DNA of 64,000 nt from an uncultured Moraxella sp. (GTDB taxonomy: Bacteria; Pseudomonadota; Gammaproteobacteria; Pseudomonadales; Moraxellaceae), in the NCBI GenBank assembly GCA_943908425.1, contig CALTTC010000006.1:1-64000 (forward strand). The letters are read 5' to 3'. Numbering within the stretch: position 1 is the first letter of the stretch; every line of letters starts with the position of its first letter. Both the position numbers and the translations under genes were made by a program. A model generated the notes under the pieces. That model worked only from the letters and a program-made list of their open reading frames with translations. It ran no database searches and was not told the DNA's origin. Shown here piece after piece: positions 45,010-53,746 of this stretch.

Positions 45010-45310
45010 TTTCATTGCTCAATTATTAACATTGATATTGCATTTAATGGTCTTTAACGGGTTTTTAAAACAATTTTAAGTAACGAAAAATTAAACTACC
45101 AAAGATTTCAACGCTTTTTAAATTCAACGCTTTTTAAAAAAGCACTTCACTTATTACAACTGGTAACGGTACATATGTTATAAATCATCTTATTAAACAT
45201 AAGCGTTTACCATAAACATTTTAATCATTAAAACATCAATGATAGTACCATAAAAATACCCGTGCCATCAATCAGCTTTTATTTAGCATTTTAAATCTAT
45301 TCAGCATTTA

Positions 45311-45367
45311 ACTATTTACTATTTACTATTTACTATTTAACATTAACTATCTAACTATTAACCATTG
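45311..45367. repeat. Heptamer repeat ACTATTT with degenerate flank
   Basis: Four perfect ACTATTT units (45311-45338), followed by heptamer-phased degenerate words (AACATTA, ACTATCT, AACTATT, AACCATT). It lies in the 500-bp AT-rich gap 45010-45515 between pssA and rlmJ, in which I see no gene. Confidence 0.8.
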
Positions 45368-45515
45368 AATTTTAATTGCTTAATTTGTTTGGTTGATGCG
45401 TTAAGCAGTTAAAATTAAATTTAATTTAGCCAGTTAAACGTCCCAATTAAACGCCCAAGCCCCATTTATCAAACCCCCAGCTTATTAAAAGCACAGCCAT
45501 TAAAAACAAAGCCGT

Positions 45516-46391
45516 TTATTCGTGGGTAAGCCAATGCACCACTACTTGTTTATCAAGGGTCATTGCAGGGGCGTTTTTGGGCGTAAGCAGTGGGGCAAGA
45601 TAGGTCAAAATCTCTTTGGCATAATGGTCAAATTGCCAAGGCGGATTGATGATATGAAACCCTGTGCCATTTAAGCCAACACGCACATCATTGGGGTATA
45701 GATTAAGCTCGCAAATTAGCTGTTTTTTGATGTCTGTGCGTTTCATTTTTTTGTAAAATAAGGCGACCGCTTCGGCGTTTTTTATGGGATACCACAGCAC
45801 ATAAGTGCCGGTTGCCCATTTGTTATGACAAAAACTGATTAAATCCACCAAGCGACTAAAGTCCTTATGCTCTTGCTCAAATGGGGGGTCAAGCAAGATA
45901 ATGCCCCGTTTTTCTTTGGGGGGGATAACAGCAGGCACGCCTTCAAAGGCATCTCGGTGATGAATGCCAATCGGCAACTGATACAGCTGATAGTTTAGGG
46001 CATCGTATTCTTTGGCGATTTTTTCAAAACTTTCAGCACGCAAATTCGGCGACTGGTGCTTAGCGTGATTGGCAATCCACCAAGGCGACCCTGGATAAAC
46101 GTGCCTGTCGTAGGTAGCACGGGCAGTTGTTAAACCTGCCAAATAATCACGCACCGCTTGGGGGGTGTTGTTATTTGGCGTGTGGTTGTCAAGGGCGAGT
46201 ACTCCGCCGTCCGCTTCGTGGGTTTTGTGGGCTTCTTCGCTGGCAAGCGAGTACAGACCTTGTCCGCCATAAGCGTCCAGCACATAGTACGGCTTTTGTT
46301 TGGCGGAAAATTGGGCAAGTAGCTGTAATAATAAAATGTGTTTGACCACATCGGCAAAATTGCCAGCGTGATAAGCGTGTTTATAATTCAT
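45516..46391 (-). CDS. rlmJ: 23S rRNA (adenine(2030)-N(6))-methyltransferase RlmJ
   Basis: 291 aa. N-terminus MNYKHAYHAGNFADVVKH is diagnostic for RlmJ; further segments are YPGSPWW, LLDPPFEQEHKDF (the DPPF catalytic motif) and a NGTGFHIINPPW segment near the C-terminus. Methylates A2030 of 23S rRNA. Stands alone, flanked by long repeat-rich gaps. Confidence 0.94.
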   Translation of the reverse strand: MNYKHAYHAGNFADVVKHILLLQLLAQFSAKQKPYYVLDAYGGQGLYSLASEEAHKTHEADGGVLALDNHTPNNNTPQAVRDYLAGLTTARATYDRHVYPGSPWWIANHAKHQSPNLRAESFEKIAKEYDALNYQLYQLPIGIHHRDAFEGVPAVIPPKEKRGIILLDPPFEQEHKDFSRLVDLISFCHNKWATGTYVLWYPIKNAEAVALFYKKMKRTDIKKQLICELNLYPNDVRVGLNGTGFHIINPPWQFDHYAKEILTYLAPLLTPKNAPAMTLDKQVVVHWLTHE

Positions 46392-46968
46392 AATTTGTCG
46401 GTTTTAAATTAAAGTGGCTTATGGTAGCATAGCACATCATTTTTGGCTAATGTTTTTGCTTGAAATGTTCTTGCTTGAATTGATGCTTAAAACGGCAGAC
46501 GACACAAGGGGGCGGTAAATTTAGGTGTGGTACATTGTGCTTACCGTTACTGGTGTTGTTTTGGTTTGGGTTTGCCTATATGGACTTGGGTTTTGTGGCA
46601 TTGACGAGCAGTGGTTTTGCTCATACAATTTGCCAGTTTGATTTGTAGATTGTGGTTTTGCGAATATAAAGGTTAATATGATAAAGGTTGATATAATATC
46701 GCCAAGCGTGTGCGATATTGACCACTGGGCTTGACCTAAAGCAAATTTTTAAAATAAAGCGGTTAAATCAAAAGCGGCTTAAAGTAAAAGCGGTTAAAGC
46801 AAAATGTTTAACTTAAGGCGGTTAAGTAAAGTTAAACCAAAACGCTAAAAACCAAAGCGTTAATAGCAAATATTGAACAGCAAAAGCATAAATTGTAGCG
46901 GTACAATACTTAAAATCTATATTTAAAATCTTAAAACCTATAAAAACTATCAACAAAAGGGGGTGCGT
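46392..46968. repeat. Repeat-rich gap with AAGCGGTTAAA words
   Basis: About 570 bp with no gene. Between 46750 and 46915 the word AAGCGGTTAAA or variants (AAGCGGCTTAAAG, AAGGCGGTTAAG, AGCGTTAATAG) recur about six times, like an eroded tandem array. A promoter for the oxygenase could lie at the right end, but none stands out. Confidence 0.5.
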
Positions 46969-47544
46969 GTGGACTGGGCAAGTGTGATTGATGATACGGC
47001 GTTAGATAAGCTATTGACGACAGGGTTTTTGGTGCTAGATGGGTGTTTTGATGGCGATTTTGTGCGTGCCTTACAGCAAGAAAGCGGATTTGTGGCTTAT
47101 AAAAAGGCAAGCCTTACCCACGGTGAGACGCTAGAGCATATCCGTGGCGACCATATCCGCTGGATTGATGACGCTTGCCCTTGTGGGGTGCAATATAGCG
47201 AGCAGTTGTTGGCACTTGGTAAGTGGTTAAATCGCACGCTATTTACGACCATTCGGCAAGTGGAGTCGCATTATGCCTGCTATCCTGCAGGGTTTGGTTA
47301 TGATTGGCATAAAGACAACCCCAAAGGGCGTGATGAGCGGATATTTTCGGTGGTGTATTATTTAAATGACGATTGGCAAGCCGATGATGGCGGAGCGATT
47401 TGTTTGATAGATAAGGCAGATAAGTTACAAATTTTATTGCCCAAAGCCAACCGTTTGGTGATTTTTGACAGCAATTTACGCCATCAAGTTGCTAAAACCC
47501 ATCGGGTGCGATATTCTATCGCCAGCTGGCTTCGTTGTGATTAA
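46969..47544 (+). CDS. 2OG-Fe(II) oxygenase family protein
   Basis: About 191 aa. The double-stranded beta-helix carries the iron facial triad: His and Asp in YDWHKDNPKG and a distal His in SNLRHQVAK, with the 2-oxoglutarate-binding Arg in HRVRYSIASWL. FSVVYYLNDDW and GGAICLI fit prolyl-hydroxylase-like members of the family (PKHD/P4Hc type). Substrate unknown. The start is probably GTG 46969 (MDWASVIDD), with AGGGGG 5 bp upstream; GTG 46963 overlaps that ribosome site. Confidence 0.85.
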   Translation: MDWASVIDDTALDKLLTTGFLVLDGCFDGDFVRALQQESGFVAYKKASLTHGETLEHIRGDHIRWIDDACPCGVQYSEQLLALGKWLNRTLFTTIRQVESHYACYPAGFGYDWHKDNPKGRDERIFSVVYYLNDDWQADDGGAICLIDKADKLQILLPKANRLVIFDSNLRHQVAKTHRVRYSIASWLRCD

Positions 47545-48096
47545 GCTGTTTTAAAAATTTAAGTATTGCCAAGGTATGAGTTGTTTTGTCAATGCTTTTA
47601 GGATAAGTACTTTTGGGATAGATGCTTGTTAGATAAATGTTTATTTAATGAGTATTTTTTAACAAGCATTGATTGAACAAGTGTTTGTTTGATAAATGGT
47701 TAAGCTGATAACGCTTTAGGTTAATTTTAGTGTGTATTTGACAAATTCTAGGTGAGTTAATACTGGGTAAGTTAATACCGTTTTAATCAATACTGATTTA
47801 ACAAATACTGATTTAATAAATGTTGGTTTAATCAATATTGGTCAGTGTAGCGACTGATTTAGGGGACTACCAAGGATTTAATTGTTATTAAAGCTTGATT
47901 TGTTAAAGGCTTGATTTAAAAGGCTAATGCTGTTAAATGAAGTCCAATTAAACAAAAAACCCAATGATTTGTTATCAGCCATTTTTATCATTGTAGGTAT
48001 TCACAATGTGGCTGTTTAAATTGTGGCTGTTTAAATTTAAGTTACCCAAATTTTACATTACCTATATTTATGTTACTCAAATTTAAGGACAATAAA
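47545..48096. other. Gene-free AT-rich gap with eroded repeats
   Basis: About 550 bp. From 47760 to 47850 phrases such as AATACTGATTTAACA, AATACTGATTTAATA and AATGTTGGTTTAATC follow one another at about 15-bp intervals; earlier, GTTTATTTAATGAGTATTT-like words recur. No coding frame with a ribosome site. Near the right end TGTGGCTGTTTAAAT is duplicated (about 48007-48036). Confidence 0.5.
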
Positions 48097-49266
48097 ATGA
48101 ATCAATCAAATTCAACGAGCGAGAGCCTAACGCTGAGTATGGCACTGCTTGCTCGCCCATCTTTATCGCCAGATACGACCGATTGCTTGACACTGCTTGC
48201 CAATAGATTGCAAGAAAGCGGTTTTGATTGCACGTTTATGCCGTTTGGGGAAGGTAATGATAACGTCCAGAATTTGTGGGCAATGCGTGGCACGGCTCGC
48301 CCTGTGGTGTGCTTTCTTGGGCATACGGACGTTGTGCCTGTGGGCGATATAGAGCAATGGACGTATCCACCATTTGTGCCAACGATTGACCAAGGCGTGC
48401 TTTATGCTCGTGGGTCGGCGGATATGAAAACGGCGGTGGCGTGTTTTGTGGTGGCAACCGAACGCTTTATTCAAAAACACCCAGACCACAAGGGCAGTAT
48501 TGCTTTGTTGATAACGGCTGATGAAGAAGGGGTGGCAATCAACGGCACACGTCAAGTAGCCAAGGCGTTGCAGGCAGGTGGTCAGCCCATTGACTATTGC
48601 TTGGTTGGTGAGCCATCAAGCGTTGATGTGCTTGGCGACACCATCAAAAACGGCAGGCGTGGCTCGCTAAACGCTACCGTAAGAGTGGTAGGTAAGCAAG
48701 GACACGTTGCCTATCCGCACCTTGCCATCAATCCCATTCATTTGGCAAGCACCGTCATTGCCAAGCTGTGCGATACGGTTTGGGATACTGGCAATGATTA
48801 TTTTCCACCGACCACGCTACAAGTGTCCAATGTAACGTCAGGGACAGGGGCTCATAATGTGATTCCTGAATGGTGCAGTTTTAGTTTTAATTTTCGTTTT
48901 TGTAACGAAAGCAGTGCCGATGATTTAAAAGCGCGCACGCACGCCTTATTTGATGATGTCTTGGCAGGCAGTGGGGCAAGTTATCATATTGATTGGCAAT
49001 TATCAGGTGAGCCGTTTTTGACCGAACAAGGCAAGCTTGTGGCGGCGTGCCAGTCGGCGATTGAGCGTGTTTTGGGGCGTGAAACCAAGCTTTCTACGTC
49101 AGGGGGGACATCAGACGGCAGATTTATTGCACCAATGGGGGCAGAAGTGGTGGAGCTTGGGGTCATCAATGCAACCATTCATCAAGTGGACGAGTGCGTT
49201 TTGGTGGCGGATTTGGATAAATTAACCGATGTTTATGAACAAATTTTGGTTAATTTATTGCTTTAG
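48097..49266 (+). CDS. dapE: Succinyl-diaminopimelate desuccinylase
   Basis: Zinc peptidase-family enzyme releasing LL-diaminopimelate from its N-succinyl form, for lysine and peptidoglycan synthesis. About 389 aa from ATG 48097 (MNQSNSTSES), with AAGGA 7 bp upstream; an open extension to 48070 is not needed. Metal-binding segments: FLGHTDVVPVGD (first His/Asp), ARGSADMKT, ITADEEGVAINGT (Glu-Glu) and, near the end, GVINATIHQVDE (last His). Dimerisation domain in the middle. Confidence 0.95.
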   Translation: MNQSNSTSESLTLSMALLARPSLSPDTTDCLTLLANRLQESGFDCTFMPFGEGNDNVQNLWAMRGTARPVVCFLGHTDVVPVGDIEQWTYPPFVPTIDQGVLYARGSADMKTAVACFVVATERFIQKHPDHKGSIALLITADEEGVAINGTRQVAKALQAGGQPIDYCLVGEPSSVDVLGDTIKNGRRGSLNATVRVVGKQGHVAYPHLAINPIHLASTVIAKLCDTVWDTGNDYFPPTTLQVSNVTSGTGAHNVIPEWCSFSFNFRFCNESSADDLKARTHALFDDVLAGSGASYHIDWQLSGEPFLTEQGKLVAACQSAIERVLGRETKLSTSGGTSDGRFIAPMGAEVVELGVINATIHQVDECVLVADLDKLTDVYEQILVNLLL

Positions 49267-49287
49267 GTGTTGCTTTGTGCTTCACTG

Positions 49288-49364
49288 GTGAAAAGTGAAA
49301 AGTGAAAAGTGAAAAGTGAAAAGTGAAAAGTGAAAAGTGAAAAGTGAAAAGCGAAAAGTGAAAA
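49288..49364. repeat. Heptamer tandem repeat GTGAAAA, 11 units
   Basis: Eleven consecutive 7-bp units; ten are GTGAAAA and the tenth is GCGAAAA. It starts 21 bp after the dapE stop and lies about 180 bp past the convergent transporter's stop, so it is in a 3'-3' gap. This is the longest perfect short repeat in the window. Confidence 0.95.
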
Positions 49365-49546
49365 GCGGCGATTTAAAGTTGAATGATCAATAGCCATTAT
49401 TTTAATTAAGTGTTTTTTTAATACTTAATTACAATCGTATTTACGATAATAAATATTTAAAATAATAAGCAAAAATTGACAATGACGTTGCTTTAACAGT
49501 ACGTTAAAAAAATACGTTAAAACCGATAAAAATTGATTAAATGTAA

Positions 49547-50863
49547 TTAGTCATCATCGGCAATCGTCATTGTATTTTTATAACGCTGTAGTTTTTTGTA
49601 TAAAAATAATCCAAAGATGGCATTGATTATTCCTGTGATTAAAAATAAATCACCAATGCTAAGTTTTAATACGCTTAATATAACAATGGCAAACACAGCG
49701 GACAATACCATAAATAAGGCATTAAAAATATTATTCGCCCCAACAATTCTGGCTCTATGGTCGGTTGGGGCATAAGCTTGCATTAGGGCATAAAGTGGCA
49801 CAATATACAATCCGCCAAAAAACCCAATCAAAAATAAATCCATAAAAATTCTAATTGCCCCTGATTTGGCTAATAACGCTGTTACCGTTAAATAGCCATC
49901 GCTTGGCAGGTGATGAAATTGCGATAAACCAATATACAAATCAAAAGCAAAAACACTAAGCCCAATGATACCAAAAGGCAATAAGGTTAAGCCTACTTTA
50001 TTTTTGGTTAATAACTTACAAAGCAGTGAGCCAATCGCTACGCCAACGGAAAATAAGCTTAATAATAATATGACGACTGTTTGATTGCCGTGTAGGATTT
50101 TTTGGCTAAATTCTGGCGTTTGTGTTAAAAATGTCGCCCCATAAAACCAAAACCAGCTATTGCCCAAAATAACAAAAAACAATAATGGCAAACGATAAGC
50201 ATAGCCAATAATGTGAGTGCTTGCTTTAAAGATATTAAAATCAAGCGGCACGTTTTTTGTGGGCGTTATTGTTTTTGGAATCAAGCTTGCAGCGATATAA
50301 CCAAGTACGGCAATGATAAGGCAAACCCCGCTAATCCAATAATGGTGATGATTGAGCTGGGTTAATAGCCCTGCCATCATCATACCTGTCAAAATAGCAA
50401 GGCTGGTTGCCATTTGAAATAAGCCATTGGCGGAGATAAGCTCGTTTTTTTGCATCACTTCTGGCAAATAAGCATATTTAATTGGACCAAAAAAAGTAGA
50501 ATGCGTACCCATTAAAAACAATGCCAAAAATAACAACCAATACCATTCAAAAATAAAGCCAATCATTGCGATTGCCATAATGATGATTTCAAGTAATTTG
50601 ATTTTTTTGGTCAAGGCTGACTTTTCAAAACTGTCGGCAACTTGCCCTGCCAATGCCGAAAATAAAAAATAAGGCAAAATAAATAACATTGCCGCCAAAT
50701 TATTTAACAAACTGGTTGCCATACCAAGCTTGGCGGCGGCACTATAAGTCAATAATAAAATCAGCGATTGTTTAAAGACATTGTCGTTAAACGCCCCTAA
50801 AAATTGGGTGAAGAACATAGCACTGAATTTTTTTTGTGCAAATAGGCTAAATTGTGTTGCCAT
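49547..50863 (-). CDS. MFS transporter, lysophospholipid transporter LplT-like
   Basis: 438 aa, about 12 membrane helices. The N-terminus FFTQFLGAFNDNVFKQSLILLL and the downstream GTHSTFFGPIKYAYLPEVMQ are typical of LplT and of the N-terminal transporter half of Aas-type fusion proteins. It would flip lysophospholipids across the inner membrane for re-acylation; an aas acyltransferase gene is not adjacent. Substrate assignment is inference from the family. Confidence 0.78.
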   Translation of the reverse strand: MATQFSLFAQKKFSAMFFTQFLGAFNDNVFKQSLILLLTYSAAAKLGMATSLLNNLAAMLFILPYFLFSALAGQVADSFEKSALTKKIKLLEIIIMAIAMIGFIFEWYWLLFLALFLMGTHSTFFGPIKYAYLPEVMQKNELISANGLFQMATSLAILTGMMMAGLLTQLNHHHYWISGVCLIIAVLGYIAASLIPKTITPTKNVPLDFNIFKASTHIIGYAYRLPLLFFVILGNSWFWFYGATFLTQTPEFSQKILHGNQTVVILLLSLFSVGVAIGSLLCKLLTKNKVGLTLLPFGIIGLSVFAFDLYIGLSQFHHLPSDGYLTVTALLAKSGAIRIFMDLFLIGFFGGLYIVPLYALMQAYAPTDHRARIVGANNIFNALFMVLSAVFAIVILSVLKLSIGDLFLITGIINAIFGLFLYKKLQRYKNTMTIADDD

Positions 50864-50904
50864 AGCATTTTTTCCAAAAAATGGGTGAAAAAAGGGTCGG
50901 CAAA

Positions 50905-50934
50905 GTGCAAACCGTACCTATTGTTTGCTATAAT
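50905..50934 (+). promoter_or_regulatory. tamA-tamB promoter
   Basis: GTGCAA (50905-50910), 18-bp spacer, TATAAT (50929-50934) preceded by TTGC. Predicted leader of about 25 nt before ATG 50966. Confidence 0.5.
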
Positions 50935-50965
50935 AGCAAGGTTTTTGTATTTGGTCTAACTAAAG

Positions 50966-53746
50966 ATGACAGTGGCACGGCAAAAAAATACGCAAAAAAA
51001 ACCGCAACGCCCCATACTGTTGCTTGCGGTGCTATGGACGCTGCCAAGTGTGGGGCAAGTGCCAGCGCTAGATATTGCAAGCCTTGAGGCGCGCCTTGCT
51101 CGCCTGCAAGCGCAATCGGCGACACTCAATCAAGATGCCGATAACCAAATCGCAAAACTTAGCGACAATAGTACGCCAATAGGCTTAACAGAAGCACTTG
51201 CCACCCAAAGCGTGCCAACCCTTAACGACACAACGCCAGTGCCGCCACCGCAAGTGAGTGCCATCAACAATGATGGGGTGTCCGATAGTAAGCCATCCGA
51301 TAGCGAGATGTCCGATAACATAGCGCCAACGCCTTTGCAGCCAAGTGCTGTGCTACCCGCTTATGATGCCAGTGCAAGCGTACCAACGGCGCACGTGGTG
51401 GTAGATGACCGTGTGGAACGTCGCCCTAATCCTATCCGCTATCTGTATGACCGTGTGGTCAATGGCGGGGTGACAAGTGCGCGCATCAAGGCGGCAATTT
51501 ATGTTGCCGAGCCCCCACCGCCGACTGCTATCCCTGTTAGTCCAGAAGCGGCAGGGGCGATTGCCAGTACTGAGGCGCTAGTACCGATTGCTTTTGGGGT
51601 GAATAATAAGCCAACGGTTAGCCTAACTTTCAATACAGACAATATGCAGCGCGCGGATACAAAACAGCAGCCTTACAAAAATATCGCCGCCGCCCTAGAA
51701 AATATCACCACAGAATCTATCCCAAGCTTTAGCACTGCCTTGCCACGCCTAAAAACGGTGGTGGAATCGGCAGGGCGCGCTGTGGGCTATTATGATATGG
51801 AATTTCGCTTAGAAAATGCCGGTAATGGCATCATTAACGTCTTGATTGACAGACTGGGCGAGCCGGTAATCGTCGCTGATAAAATTCTAGATATCCGTGG
51901 GCAAGCGGCGGAATTACCGGCATTTGTGGCGGTAGAAGATAATGCCGAAACGTTATTAACCGGTGTGTTTAATCACGGCAATTATGAGCAAGTCAAGGCG
52001 GATATTAGCCAGCTACAAGGCGAAAAAGGGTTCTTTGATGGGCGGTTTTTGGATCACTCGGTGGATGTGCTATTGCCTGACAATACTGCCGATGTAAGCT
52101 TGGTATACGCCTCTGGTAATCGCTATAGCTTTGATGAGGTGGTGTTTTTTACCATTGACCCTAAGACGGGGGAATTTACGACCGACCCTGACAAATTACC
52201 GGTAAACTTGTCGTTATTAGAGCAACTCGTTACCTTTGAGCCAGGGGAGGGCTATGACCGTGAGCAGGTCGCTAGGCTCTCTGGTGATTTAATCGCCACG
52301 CGTTACTTTAATACGACCAACGTGGAAACTGTCTTGCCCGAAAAGGCGGGGGTGAATAGCGAAATTAGCGACGGTGCTGACAGCGAGCAAACGGATATTG
52401 CAGAGAACGAAGAGACCTTAGCGTATATTGCACCGATTGATTTTAGTCCATCGGAGGATTTATTAAGCAAATTGCAAGCGGTGCGCAATAAAGCCGAACG
52501 CCTGTATAATAGCCCAAATGACCGTGTGTTAGCCCCCAATCCCAAAACAGCGACCAGCCTACTTGGGCGAATTAGCGAGCGGGTGAAATCCATCGTTCAA
52601 GCCGTGCTTCCTGATGGAGAAGAGGAGACGTCAGTGCCAGAGGAGGTGGCGGTGCCGGTATTAACAGGGCGTAAAACACCAGCAGAAGTCTTGGCGGATA
52701 AAAAAGTACCGCTGTATGTCTTTGTGTCCGCGGATAAGCCACGCGATGCCCAGATTGGCTTGGGTTGGGGGTCAGATACGGGGGCGCGCTTCACGGGGCG
52801 TTTTGAAAATAATTTGATCAATAAAGAGGGTATGCAAGCCGAGGTGGAATTGTCGCTATCACAGATTGATAAGGGGGCGAATGTCTTTGTCAGTCGCCCT
52901 TTGACCCACCCATTAAACGATAAATTAACCGCCAATGCCAAATATTACGAACAAGACATCACCCAAAAAAACGACGCCGAGCTTACCACTAAACTTTTAG
53001 AGCTGGGCGTTGCGCGCAACATATTGCGTCCGAACGCGTGGGATACCACTTACGCCTTACGCTACCGCCAAGACGATATCAAAAGCACAGGTAAGGTTAA
53101 TCTTGAGCAATTGCCTATATTTAGTGCTGGCGCGCGCCATCAGCGGGCGATTTTGGCAGGGGTAGCGGCAACCAATACCGTACAAAACCACCCATTAAGC
53201 CCCACACAAGGCTACCGCCAATATTATGCCCTAGAGGCAGGGGGGCAGTCGCTTGGCAGTGATACCAATATGGTTATTGCCCGAGCGGGACTTGGTGGGC
53301 TTTGGAGCTTTGGTGACAACGCCTATGGCAAAAAACGTGCCAATCAAATCATTGGGCGGTTAGATGGCGGTTATATTTGGGCGAGTGATTTTTTTGCGGT
53401 GCCTTATAAATTGCGTTTTTTTGCTGGGGGTGACCAGTCCATTCGTGGCTACAATTACCAAAGTATCAGTCCTGTCAGTCAAGAAGGCTATCTCACTGGC
53501 GGGCAAGTGCTGGCGGTGGGAAGTTTAGAGTACAATCGTGAGGTACGTGAGGGCTTGCGTGCTGCGGTGTTTGCTGATTATGGTGGGGCATTTGACAAGC
53601 AGTTTACAAACCCTGCCAAGCTTGGCGTTGGTGTGGGTTTACGCTATGCTTCGCCCATTGGTACGGTGCGTGTGGATGTTGCCAAAGGGGTAGAAAGTGA
53701 TAAAACGCCGATTCGCTTACACTTTTTGATTGGATTGCCATTTTGA
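50966..53746 (+). CDS. tamA: Translocation and assembly module outer-membrane protein TamA
   Basis: Omp85-family barrel that, with TamB, helps insert outer-membrane proteins and move lipids. 926 aa, far longer than E. coli TamA (577). Signal peptide (RPILLLAVLWTLPSVGQVPA), then a Ser/Pro/Asp-rich low-complexity region (to about 150), POTRA domains (about 225-440), a second acidic, repeat-poor insert (about 455-570, including DGADSEQTDIAENEE), and the barrel, with GLGWGSDTGARF, FAGGDQSIRGYNYQSI (L6-type RGY motif) and a terminal PF. The TGA stop overlaps the tamB TTG. Confidence 0.9.
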   Translation: MTVARQKNTQKKPQRPILLLAVLWTLPSVGQVPALDIASLEARLARLQAQSATLNQDADNQIAKLSDNSTPIGLTEALATQSVPTLNDTTPVPPPQVSAINNDGVSDSKPSDSEMSDNIAPTPLQPSAVLPAYDASASVPTAHVVVDDRVERRPNPIRYLYDRVVNGGVTSARIKAAIYVAEPPPPTAIPVSPEAAGAIASTEALVPIAFGVNNKPTVSLTFNTDNMQRADTKQQPYKNIAAALENITTESIPSFSTALPRLKTVVESAGRAVGYYDMEFRLENAGNGIINVLIDRLGEPVIVADKILDIRGQAAELPAFVAVEDNAETLLTGVFNHGNYEQVKADISQLQGEKGFFDGRFLDHSVDVLLPDNTADVSLVYASGNRYSFDEVVFFTIDPKTGEFTTDPDKLPVNLSLLEQLVTFEPGEGYDREQVARLSGDLIATRYFNTTNVETVLPEKAGVNSEISDGADSEQTDIAENEETLAYIAPIDFSPSEDLLSKLQAVRNKAERLYNSPNDRVLAPNPKTATSLLGRISERVKSIVQAVLPDGEEETSVPEEVAVPVLTGRKTPAEVLADKKVPLYVFVSADKPRDAQIGLGWGSDTGARFTGRFENNLINKEGMQAEVELSLSQIDKGANVFVSRPLTHPLNDKLTANAKYYEQDITQKNDAELTTKLLELGVARNILRPNAWDTTYALRYRQDDIKSTGKVNLEQLPIFSAGARHQRAILAGVAATNTVQNHPLSPTQGYRQYYALEAGGQSLGSDTNMVIARAGLGGLWSFGDNAYGKKRANQIIGRLDGGYIWASDFFAVPYKLRFFAGGDQSIRGYNYQSISPVSQEGYLTGGQVLAVGSLEYNREVREGLRAAVFADYGGAFDKQFTNPAKLGVGVGLRYASPIGTVRVDVAKGVESDKTPIRLHFLIGLPF

